Source: an uncultured Roseiflexaceae bacterium
Lineage (GTDB): Bacteria > Chloroflexota > Chloroflexia > Chloroflexales > Roseiflexaceae
Assembly (NCBI GenBank): GCA_903868295.1
Contig: CAIPUQ010000547.1
Location: 1 to 11,082, forward strand
Length of the DNA: 11,082 nucleotides
Direction of reading: 5' to 3'
Made by a program: the position numbers and the translations under genes. The notes beneath the pieces were generated by a model, which had not been told where the DNA came from, did no database searches, and saw only the letters and a program-made list of their open reading frames with translations. Positions 1 through 5,765 of this stretch are shown here, piece after piece. Position 1 is the first letter of the stretch. Each line of letters begins with the position of its first letter.

Positions 1-92
1 CCTACCGCTATCCGTGACAGATCCCAATCCTGAACGCGGGAGTCGACGAGATGATAGGTTCGTTCGCACACATCGCATCACGCAAACCTCGC

Positions 93-98
93 TACAAT
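93..98 (+). promoter_or_regulatory. putative -10 box of the photolyase gene
   Basis: TACAAT matches the bacterial -10 consensus at five of six positions and lies 31 bases before the chosen photolyase start at 130. No good -35 box is visible at the usual 16-18 base spacing; TTCGCA at 63-68 is too far away. The box overlaps an in-frame ATG at 97. If it is real, transcription starts near 105 and the ATG at 97 cannot be used. The rest of bases 1-92 shows no supported gene: one frame stays open from base 2 to 100, but its product resembles nothing I recognise. Confidence 0.4.
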
Positions 99-129
99 GA
101 CTATATTATCGCATGACCAAGGGAGCAGT

Positions 130-1575
130 ATGCCCCACCCTAGTATTCTTTGGTTCCGACGCGACCTGCGACTGGACGACAATCCCGCATTGGTCGATGC
201 AGCGACACGGGCCGCTGGGCTGGTCATCCCCGTCTTTGTGGTTGATCCGACGCTCGTTGACTCGTCGCGTGTCGGGGCGAACCGCCTCGCATTTATGTAT
301 GCCCGTTTGCACACGCTCGACGCCGAGTTACGGGCGGCAGGCAGTGGCTTGGTGGTGCTCTATGGCAACCCCGCTGTCGTCCTACCTGAGTACGCGCGGA
401 AGCATGCGGTAGCCGCGGTCTGTTGGCAACGAGACGAGACTCCCTGGGCCAGCCAACGCGACCAACGCGTGGCGACGCAACTTCAAGGGATGGGAATCCC
501 GGTAGGCATCCACGAAGGGCAGCTCTTGGTCCCCACCGACCGCATTCGGTCGGGTGGCGGGACACCGTACACCGTATTTACGCCGTTTTATCGACGCTGG
601 CGCGATGCCCTGCGGCTCTCCGATGCTATCTCTGCGCCTACGTTGATTGCGCACCCCGAAGTGCAACACGTGGCAGCAATCCCCGCTCCACCGGCCACCG
701 AGGTGACGATACCGCAGACGACAACAGAGTACGCGTACGCCCTGCGTGCGCGCTTCGCGACGCGGCTTATCGACGCATATCAACGTGGTCGCGACATGCT
801 CGCCGAGGCAGGGACCAGCATGCTGTCGGCGTATCTGCGCTTTGGCATCGTATCGATTCAATCCTGCGCACGCTTGGCGCATGCCGCTGAGCAACAGCCG
901 GCAGCCGCTGATGGTCGTTCAGGAGCCGAGGTGTGGTTGAGCGAGCTCGCCTGGCGAGATTTTTATATGCACATCAGCGTGCACTTCCCCCACGTGTTGC
1001 GCGGCTCTTTTCGGCAGATGTATGACGATATCGCATGGGAAAACGATGAGCCGCTGTTCGCTGCTTGGTGCAGCGGAAACACCGGGTACCCGATTGTAGA
1101 CGCCGCCATGCGGCAGCTCACTACCACCGGATGGATGCATAATCGTGCGCGTATGATTGTGGCTTCGTTTTTGACCAAAGATTTGCTCATCGATTGGCGC
1201 TGGGGTGAGCGATTCTTCATGCAGCATCTGATGGACGGCGATACCCCTGCAAATAATGGAGGCTGGCAATGGGCAGCAGGCACAGGTACCGATGCCCAAC
1301 CGTACTTCCGTATCTTCAACCCGAGCAGTCAAGGGACGCGCTATGATCCCGATGGGTTGTATGTGAAGAAATATGTGCCTGCGCTAACTGGTGTTCCAAC
1401 CAAATACATCCACACGCCTTGGTTGATGCCAATGCCTGTGCAACACAGTTGTGGTGTCACCATCGGCACCGATTACCCCGCGCCAATTGTGGACCATGCG
1501 GTGCAACGACAACGCGCACTGGCACTCTATGCGACGGTACGTGGTCAAACGGAGCACAAAAACCAGGACAACTGA
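130..1575 (+). CDS. phr: class I deoxyribodipyrimidine (CPD) photolyase
   Basis: The product is a cytoplasmic FAD enzyme of 481 residues, the usual family length, that uses near-UV/blue light to split cyclobutane pyrimidine dimers in DNA. The N-terminal photolyase domain opens with WFRRDLRLDDNPAL (residues 8-21). The C-terminal FAD domain shows MLSAYLRFG (231-239), ELAWRDFY (272-279), YPIVDAAMRQL (320-330), GWMHNRARM (334-342) and ANNGGWQWAAGTGTD (374-388). Tryptophans 379, 356 and 303 align with the E. coli electron-transfer triad W382/W359/W306 with a constant offset of three. The antenna pigment cannot be told from sequence. I chose the ATG at 130 because GGGAG at 121-125 sits just before it and family homology begins there. 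The in-frame ATG at 97 lies inside the putative -10 box. No terminator is visible before the next promoter. A cryptochrome is less likely given the complete photolyase motifs. Confidence 0.95.
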   Translation: MPHPSILWFRRDLRLDDNPALVDAATRAAGLVIPVFVVDPTLVDSSRVGANRLAFMYARLHTLDAELRAAGSGLVVLYGNPAVVLPEYARKHAVAAVCWQRDETPWASQRDQRVATQLQGMGIPVGIHEGQLLVPTDRIRSGGGTPYTVFTPFYRRWRDALRLSDAISAPTLIAHPEVQHVAAIPAPPATEVTIPQTTTEYAYALRARFATRLIDAYQRGRDMLAEAGTSMLSAYLRFGIVSIQSCARLAHAAEQQPAAADGRSGAEVWLSELAWRDFYMHISVHFPHVLRGSFRQMYDDIAWENDEPLFAAWCSGNTGYPIVDAAMRQLTTTGWMHNRARMIVASFLTKDLLIDWRWGERFFMQHLMDGDTPANNGGWQWAAGTGTDAQPYFRIFNPSSQGTRYDPDGLYVKKYVPALTGVPTKYIHTPWLMPMPVQHSCGVTIGTDYPAPIVDHAVQRQRALALYATVRGQTEHKNQDN

Positions 1576-1595
1576 GTGAATTCCCAAAGAAATGT

Positions 1596-1604
1596 TGCTA
1601 TAAT
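1596..1604 (+). promoter_or_regulatory. extended -10 promoter of the KimA-like gene
   Basis: TGCTATAAT combines a perfect TATAAT (1599-1604) with the upstream TG of an extended -10 element. The -35 position (GTGAAT, 1576-1581, spacing 17) is weak, which is common for extended -10 promoters. The implied leader is about 70 nt, probably too short for a ydaO-type c-di-AMP riboswitch, and I see no other riboswitch in it. The placement directly after the photolyase stop suggests the transporter is transcribed independently of phr. Confidence 0.6.
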
Positions 1605-1679
1605 CCACTGTGATGCGGAGCACCGGCCAAAATCAACGCATCCACTTGTGTTTACACAGGTCACGAGAAAGTCATTGCG

Positions 1680-3521
1680 ATGTTAGGGACGCTCAAACGC
1701 ATATTGGTGGGTAAACCACTGGCTAACGAACAGCTTGCACACGAAAGAATCCCCAAGCGCACAGCCCTTGCGGTGTTTTCGTCCGATGCATTGTCGTCGG
1801 TCGCGTATGCAACCGAAGCTATTTTGATTGCGTTGATGTTTGCCAACCGTGAAGCACTCGGTCTAGCAACACCAATTGCAGTCGGGATCACGCTCTTGCT
1901 GATTATTGTGTCGTATTCATACACACAAACGATTAATGCATACCCCAATGGCGGTGGCTCGTACATCGTCTCGCGGGAGAATCTCGGGACCCTGCCTTCG
2001 TTGATTGCTGCGGTTTCGCTGATGACGTCCTATATCTTGACGGTGGCCGTCAGCATCTCGGCAGGCGTGACCGCGATTACGTCTGCGCTGCCCGAGCTCG
2101 ATCAGCATCGTACGGCAATTGCACTGGTGTTGATCGCACTGCTGAGTTTGGCAAATTTGCGCGGTCTCAAAGAGTCGGGGGCTATTTTTGCCGTGCCGAC
2201 CTATCTGTTTATTGTCAGCATGTTTGCGATGATCCTGGTCGGGTTGTACCGCTACAGCACAGGGACGCTTGTGCCGGCTCCGCTCCCCGAGGTCGTGCAC
2301 GCCGAATTCAACCAAACACTCGGCTGGTTTTTGATACTGCGGGCATTTGCTTCGGGGTGTACTGCGCTCACCGGTATCGAGGCAATTAGTGACGGGGTGC
2401 AGGCATTCAAGCAACCCCAAGCACGCAATGCGTCGATGACGTTGACGATTATGGCAGTTATCTTGAGTTTGATGTTTGTCGGGATCACAGCTTTGGCGAG
2501 CCTCTACAATGTGGTGCCGGACGGAGCCCTCGAACCAGAGACGGTCAATTCGCAGCTTGCACGCGCAATTTTTGGGGGCGGTTCGATTTTTTACTACGTG
2601 ATCCAGGGCGCGACCATGATGATTCTCATCTTGGCGTCGAACACGGCGTATGCTGACTTTCCGCGTTTGTCATACTTTCTGGCAATAGACCGGTTCTTGC
2701 CGCGGCAGTTTGCCCAACGCGGGGATCGGTTGGTGTTTTCGAACGGGGTATTGTTCCTGGGGATTGTATCGGCAATCCTGGTTGTCGCTTTCAATGCACG
2801 CGAACAAGCGTTGCTGCCGCTGTACGCCCTCGGTGTGTTCGCTGCCTTCACCCTTTCGCAATACGGGATGGTGCAACGCTGGCGGCGGCTCAAATCCACC
2901 GGTTGGGTGCGCAATATGATTATTAACGGCCTCGGTGCGAGCATCACTGCACTGGTCTTTGTGGTCATTGCAGTAACCAAGTTTGGCCAAGGCGCTTGGT
3001 CGGTCCTTGTGATTATCCCTGTGGTTGTTCTCTTGCTCTACCAGATTCGCAAGCACTATCTCGACGTTGCCGACCAGCTGTCACTCGCAGAAGCACCACC
3101 ACCCGTTGCACTGCGACGTCACACCGTGGTCGTACTGGTGAGTGGAGTGCACCGTGGAGTCATCCCGGCACTGCAATATGGATTATCACTGACCAGCGAT
3201 AACATCCGGGCGTTGTACATCGACTTAGACGCCAGCAGTACTGCCAAAATGATAGAAAAATGGGCCCAATGGGGCAGCGGCGTCGAGCTCGAAATCCTCC
3301 CTTCGCCCTATCGCTCGTTGATCCGCCCTATCCGCGAGTATCTTAGTCGGGCTGAAAAGCGCTATCACGACGATGTCGTCACCGTTGTGTTGCCCGAATT
3401 CATCCCAAATCGCTGGTGGCAGAACTTTTTGCACAATCAAACGGCGCTGGCAATCAAGACGATGTTGCTCTTTTCGAAGAACGTTGTGGTCGTCAGCGTA
3501 CCGTATCATCTGGACAAATAA
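1680..3521 (+). CDS. KimA-like potassium transporter (APC superfamily, KUP-related)
   Basis: This 613-residue membrane protein resembles Bacillus subtilis KimA (formerly YdaO, 607 residues), a high-affinity proton-coupled potassium importer of the APC fold. Residues 1-30 are cytosolic, about 12 hydrophobic segments lie between residues 31 and 460, and residues 480-613 form the soluble domain. Family signatures are AVFSSDALSSVAYATE (31-46), YILTVAVSISAG (118-129), LRGLKESGAI (160-169), SGCTALTGIEAIS (225-237) and FYYVIQG (304-310). The C-terminal IPNRWWQNFLHNQ and VPYHLDK blocks match the KimA tail. D36, Y43, Y118, T121, T231, E234 and Y382 correspond to residues I recall as lining the KimA potassium sites. 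KimA D117 is replaced by Ser here. KimA-type transporters can be inhibited by c-di-AMP, but nothing here shows that directly. The ATG at 1680 has only a weak purine-rich RBS (GAGAAAG). A general amino-acid permease is the alternative annotation. Confidence 0.88.
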   Translation: MLGTLKRILVGKPLANEQLAHERIPKRTALAVFSSDALSSVAYATEAILIALMFANREALGLATPIAVGITLLLIIVSYSYTQTINAYPNGGGSYIVSRENLGTLPSLIAAVSLMTSYILTVAVSISAGVTAITSALPELDQHRTAIALVLIALLSLANLRGLKESGAIFAVPTYLFIVSMFAMILVGLYRYSTGTLVPAPLPEVVHAEFNQTLGWFLILRAFASGCTALTGIEAISDGVQAFKQPQARNASMTLTIMAVILSLMFVGITALASLYNVVPDGALEPETVNSQLARAIFGGGSIFYYVIQGATMMILILASNTAYADFPRLSYFLAIDRFLPRQFAQRGDRLVFSNGVLFLGIVSAILVVAFNAREQALLPLYALGVFAAFTLSQYGMVQRWRRLKSTGWVRNMIINGLGASITALVFVVIAVTKFGQGAWSVLVIIPVVVLLLYQIRKHYLDVADQLSLAEAPPPVALRRHTVVVLVSGVHRGVIPALQYGLSLTSDNIRALYIDLDASSTAKMIEKWAQWGSGVELEILPSPYRSLIRPIREYLSRAEKRYHDDVVTVVLPEFIPNRWWQNFLHNQTALAIKTMLLFSKNVVVVSVPYHLDK

Positions 3522-3575
3522 GCGGATTTGCTTGTAATCCACCGGAAAGTATGCCACTTACCGCGCGGTTCACCG

Positions 3576-3616
3576 CAATACAACGTCGCCACACGAAGTG
3601 TGGCGACGTTGTATTG
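3576..3616 (+). terminator. perfect 19-bp hairpin after the KimA-like gene
   Basis: The arms CAATACAACGTCGCCACAC (3576-3594) and its exact reverse complement (3598-3616) enclose a GAA loop. The hairpin begins 54 bases after the transporter stop and ends 12 bases before the remnant copy's ATG. Its three-base loop resembles those of the hairpins at 5726 and 7385, so a transcription terminator is the simplest reading. There is no T-tract on either side, so Rho-independent function is uncertain. An RNA-stability or translation-blocking hairpin is an alternative. Confidence 0.5.
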
Positions 3617-3628
3617 AATGGATGCACG

Positions 3629-4200
3629 ATGTTGTCCGAATTGAAGCGACTCCTGGTCGGAAAGCCGTTGGCTACTGAATAGCTCGCCCATGAGCGCTTG
3701 CCCAAGCGCACCGCACTGGCGGTTTTTTCGTCAGATGCGCGCTCTTCGGTCGCCTATGCCACCGAAGCCACTGTATGTGCACCGGTTGCACTGCGCCGAC
3801 ACACGTTATTGTCTTGGTGAGTGGTGTCCATAGAGGGGTCGTCCCGCCGTTGCAGTACGGTCTTTCGCTGACCAGTGACAACATCCGCGGGCTCTACATC
3901 GACATGGATGCAGAGAGTACGGAGCGCATCAAAACCAACTGGGCGCAATGGGGCAGTGGTGTCGAGCTCGAGATTTTGCCGTCGCCCTATCGGTCGCTGA
4001 TACGTCCGATCCGTGAGTATATTCATCGCATGGAAAAGCGCTCCCATGACGATGTGGTGACGGTCGTCTTGCCTGAGTTCATCCCCAATCGCTGGTGGCA
4101 GAACGTGTTGCATAATCAAACCGCACTCGCCCTCAAAACCATGCTCTTGTGTACAAGAAACGTCGTTGTGGTGAGTGTGCCGTATCACTTGGATCATTAA
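3629..4200 (+). pseudogene. decayed, internally deleted copy of the KimA-like gene
   Basis: The sequence starts like the transporter gene (MLSELKRLLVGKPLATE), hits an in-frame TAG at 3680-3682 where the intact gene has CAG, and continues through LAHERLPKRTALAVFSSDARSSVAYATEA. At about 3769-3778 it jumps to the equivalent of parental residue 473-476 (APVALRRHT). About 425 codons, including all transmembrane segments, are missing. The reading frame is kept across the junction, so the deletion was a multiple of three. One base is then lost at 3803-3804 (parental ACC GTG against AC GTT), which shifts the frame. The last 128 residues of the intact protein are matched at 107 positions. This is a tandem duplication followed by deletion and inactivation. 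Whether the surviving C-terminal frame is still translated is treated in a separate entry. Confidence 0.85.
3775..4200 (+). CDS. solitary KimA-type cytosolic domain (possible remnant ORF)
   Basis: This open frame of 141 codons lies inside the pseudogene. After ten unrelated residues it reproduces the transporter's cytosolic C-terminal domain from VSGVHRG to VPYHLDH, including ELEILPSPYRSLIRPIREY, DDVVTVVLPEFIPNRWWQN and LHNQTALALKTMLL, without a stop. It has no membrane segment. In KimA this region is a universal-stress-like cytosolic dimer domain tied to c-di-AMP control, so a free copy could in principle act on the intact transporter next door; that is inference. The ATG at 3775 has no convincing ribosome site, and the TTG or GTG codons at 3814-3819 are alternative starts. 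It may be simply untranslated debris. The domain resemblance is certain; expression is not. Confidence 0.4.
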   Translation: MCTGCTAPTHVIVLVSGVHRGVVPPLQYGLSLTSDNIRGLYIDMDAESTERIKTNWAQWGSGVELEILPSPYRSLIRPIREYIHRMEKRSHDDVVTVVLPEFIPNRWWQNVLHNQTALALKTMLLCTRNVVVVSVPYHLDH

Positions 4201-4240
4201 ACCCGTTGAGTGTCGTTCCCGTCCACCGGTCAATTTACAG

Positions 4241-4278
4241 AAAAACGCTCCCCCCGCGAGTACCGCGGGGGGAGCGTT
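4241..4278 (-). terminator. intrinsic terminator of the band 7 gene
   Basis: A perfect 15-bp stem, AACGCTCCCCCCGCG (4244-4258) with its reverse complement (4264-4278), has a five-base loop. Read on the minus strand, the stem runs into TTTTT (complement of 4241-4245). It lies 20 bases after the band 7 stop. The plus-strand side has no T-tract, so it serves mainly the minus-strand gene and also separates it from the convergent transporter remnant. Confidence 0.9.
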
Positions 4279-4298
4279 GCGTTGTGGAGGGTTGCCGA

Positions 4299-5258
4299 CT
4301 ACGGGGTGATGACGCCAGTTGCCTGCAAGACCTGTGGCGAAACGGCTCCATTGGCCATTTTGTCGAGGAGCAGGGTCAAATTGGTGTTGGGGTCAACAAA
4401 CCAGATGTTGCCGCTCTTGAGCATGTCGACCATGAGCTCACGCTCACGCAGACGCAACAGCTCGGGGTTCTGACGGAACGACTGACCTTGGACCGTCCGT
4501 ACCTGCGACTCGCGGCTTGCGGCTTCGAGTGCTGCAGCGGTACGACCTTTTTCGGTGGTCAGTGCGACTTTGGCCTCTTGTTCGGCGCGGAACAAATTGT
4601 TGGACTGTTCGGCTTCGATTTGCTGACGGCGCTTGTTTTCGGTTTCGATTTGAACCTCGAGGTTTGCCTTTTCGGCAAGCAACTTGGCGTATGCTTCACC
4701 GACATTGATGTCGAGCACTTTAACGGCTTCGAGATTGATGTAGAGCTGATCCACTGGTGCGACCTGGCCCTCGCCGGGTGCGGTAGTGAGGTACTGGCGA
4801 ATGCGTTGCGAGAACGTGCCACGGTCCGACAACCCCTCGTCGAGGGTGAACTGCGTGCTGGCAGTTTTGAGTGCTTCACTGATGAAGCCGTCGAGTTGTG
4901 CGTTCAGTTGCTCGTCACTCACGCCCAAACGACCGTACATGGCACGCAGTGCTTCGGGAGCGGTTTTGCGGCTGAAGTCAATCTGGATTTCGATGTCGTA
5001 CAACTGCTTATCGCTACTTGCGACGCTCTGGCTAATTTGACGGGATTGACGACGAACGTTGACGATTTCGACCTTGGTGAATGGGGCAAACAAGCGGAAA
5101 AACAAGCCTGGCTCTTGGACTCCTTCGACGGCACCTTGGGTTACGATGATACCCCGGGTACCTTCGTCGATTTGGGCATAGCGCGTTGTTGCTGCGCCAA
5201 GTGCCAGAATAACTGCGACCAATGCCACAATCGATGCAATCCGAGATTGTAGATTCAT
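4299..5258 (-). CDS. SPFH/band 7 (prohibitin-like) membrane protein
   Basis: This 319-residue protein has one N-terminal membrane anchor (about residues 6-24, IASIVALVAVILALGAA) followed by a band 7/SPFH domain. The typical stretch YAQIDEGTRGIIVTQGAVEG (27-46) leads into QEPGLFFRLFAPF (48-60). A charged helical segment, probably coiled coil, covers about 188-255 (EAYAKLLAEKANLEVQIETE onward). The tail IWFVDPNTNLTLLL (285-298) is typical of prohibitin-like bacterial members. Such proteins form large membrane-bound ring assemblies and are linked to proteolysis control and membrane organisation; the specific role here is unknown. The start is well supported: AGGAG (minus strand, 5264-5268) lies five bases before the ATG. 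No FtsH, HflC or NfeD partner is adjacent. No convincing promoter is visible between 5269 and 5340 on this strand. Confidence 0.9.
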   Translation of the reverse strand: MNLQSRIASIVALVAVILALGAATTRYAQIDEGTRGIIVTQGAVEGVQEPGLFFRLFAPFTKVEIVNVRRQSRQISQSVASSDKQLYDIEIQIDFSRKTAPEALRAMYGRLGVSDEQLNAQLDGFISEALKTASTQFTLDEGLSDRGTFSQRIRQYLTTAPGEGQVAPVDQLYINLEAVKVLDINVGEAYAKLLAEKANLEVQIETENKRRQQIEAEQSNNLFRAEQEAKVALTTEKGRTAAALEAASRESQVRTVQGQSFRQNPELLRLRERELMVDMLKSGNIWFVDPNTNLTLLLDKMANGAVSPQVLQATGVITP

Positions 5259-5332
5259 TCCAACTCCTCATGGTGATAGACACGTGGCCACCTCGTCGGC
5301 GTGACCACTCTTATTGACGCATAATTACGCTC

Positions 5333-5362
5333 TTGGGTTGCAACAAGCGTCTATGGTATGAT
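5333..5362 (+). promoter_or_regulatory. extended -10 promoter of the DUF59 gene
   Basis: TTGGGT (5333-5338), an 18-base spacer and TATGAT (5357-5362), with TG at 5354-5355, form an extended -10 promoter. The block AGCGTCTATGGTATGAT (5346-5362) matches 16 of 17 bases upstream of the gene at 10726. The implied leader of the DUF59 mRNA is about 22 bases. Confidence 0.6.
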
Positions 5363-5381
5363 ACACATGGTTTCGACACAC

Positions 5382-5386
5382 GGAGG
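5382..5386 (+). promoter_or_regulatory. ribosome binding site that fixes a GTG start
   Basis: GGAGG, within CGGAGGTGATT, is a near-perfect anti-16S match. The GTG at 5386 overlaps it and cannot be a start. The GTG at 5392 lies five bases downstream at good spacing and is the start. Confidence 0.75.
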
Positions 5387-5391
5387 TGATT

Positions 5392-5709
5392 GTGCTTACA
5401 GAAGAAATGATCCGCACCGCATTGAAGAATGTCATCGACCCCGAAATCGGGCTTGACATTGTCAATCTGGGCTTGATTTATCGCGTTGACATCCTCGAAG
5501 ACGGCAAAATCGTCGACCTCGACATGACGTTGACCACGCCTGCCTGCCCGGCAGGTCCGCAGATTATCGAACAGGTCAAACGAGAAGTAGGCGTGCTCGG
5601 TGATGTCTACAAAAACCTCGAAGACGTACGCGTCAACCTGGTCTGGACGCCGTTTTGGAGCCCAGCGTTGATGACCGAAGAAGCCCGCGACCAGTTGGGT
5701 TTTTTCTAA
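5392..5709 (+). CDS. MIP18/DUF59 family Fe-S assembly protein
   Basis: This 105-residue cytosolic protein of the MIP18 (DUF59) family has relatives, among them SufT and the PaaD N-terminal region, that help mature iron-sulfur proteins. The whole protein is one domain: DPEIGLDIVNLGLIY (16-30), then MTLTTPACPAGPQI (45-58) with the conserved Cys52, and finally WTPFWSP (85-91) with an EEARDQLGFF tail. The start is GTG, chosen because a strong GGAGG site lies five bases before it; the earlier GTG at 5386 is part of that site. It has its own promoter and terminator, so it is monocistronic. No suf or isc gene is beside it, so its client protein cannot be guessed. The family assignment is firm and the exact target is unknown. 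Confidence 0.9.
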   Translation: MLTEEMIRTALKNVIDPEIGLDIVNLGLIYRVDILEDGKIVDLDMTLTTPACPAGPQIIEQVKREVGVLGDVYKNLEDVRVNLVWTPFWSPALMTEEARDQLGFF

Positions 5710-5725
5710 GCAACAGCTCATCTCG

Positions 5726-5759
5726 ACACCCTGTGCGCACTGCGCACAGGGTGTTTTTT
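5726..5759 (+). terminator. intrinsic terminator of the DUF59 gene
   Basis: A perfect 13-bp stem, ACACCCTGTGCGC (5726-5738) with its reverse complement (5742-5754), encloses an ACT loop and is followed by a T-run (5754-5759). It lies 16 bases after the DUF59 stop. The convergent pckA stop is only seven bases beyond, and the hairpin has no T-tract for that direction. It might still help end pckA transcripts. Confidence 0.92.
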
Positions 5760-5765
5760 GTGGGT

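Noticed and set aside
1..92. Tail of an upstream plus-strand gene (frame open from base 2 to 100) or the start of a minus-strand gene
   Set aside because: The translation matches nothing recognisable and the plus-strand frame runs through the photolyase promoter; there is too little sequence to support either.
1605..1679. Possible c-di-AMP (ydaO-type) riboswitch before the KimA-like gene
   Set aside because: The leader after the extended -10 is only about 70 bases, too short for that riboswitch, and shows just a weak 6-bp hairpin (CTTGTG with CACAGG).
3522..4200. Insertion sequence as the cause of the transporter remnant
   Set aside because: No transposase fragment, terminal inverted repeats or target-site duplication is visible; tandem duplication with an in-frame internal deletion explains the sequence.
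4149..5252. Long plus-strand open frame (367 codons) antisense to the band 7 gene
   Set aside because: It is Cys-rich, resembles no known family and is a codon-bias shadow of the band 7 gene, which has clear homology, a ribosome site and a terminator on the minus strand.
5269..5340. Minus-strand promoter for the band 7 gene (TTGCAA or TTGTTG with AT-rich sequence near 5322-5328)
   Set aside because: No pair of hexamers has acceptable spacing and match, so no promoter was called.
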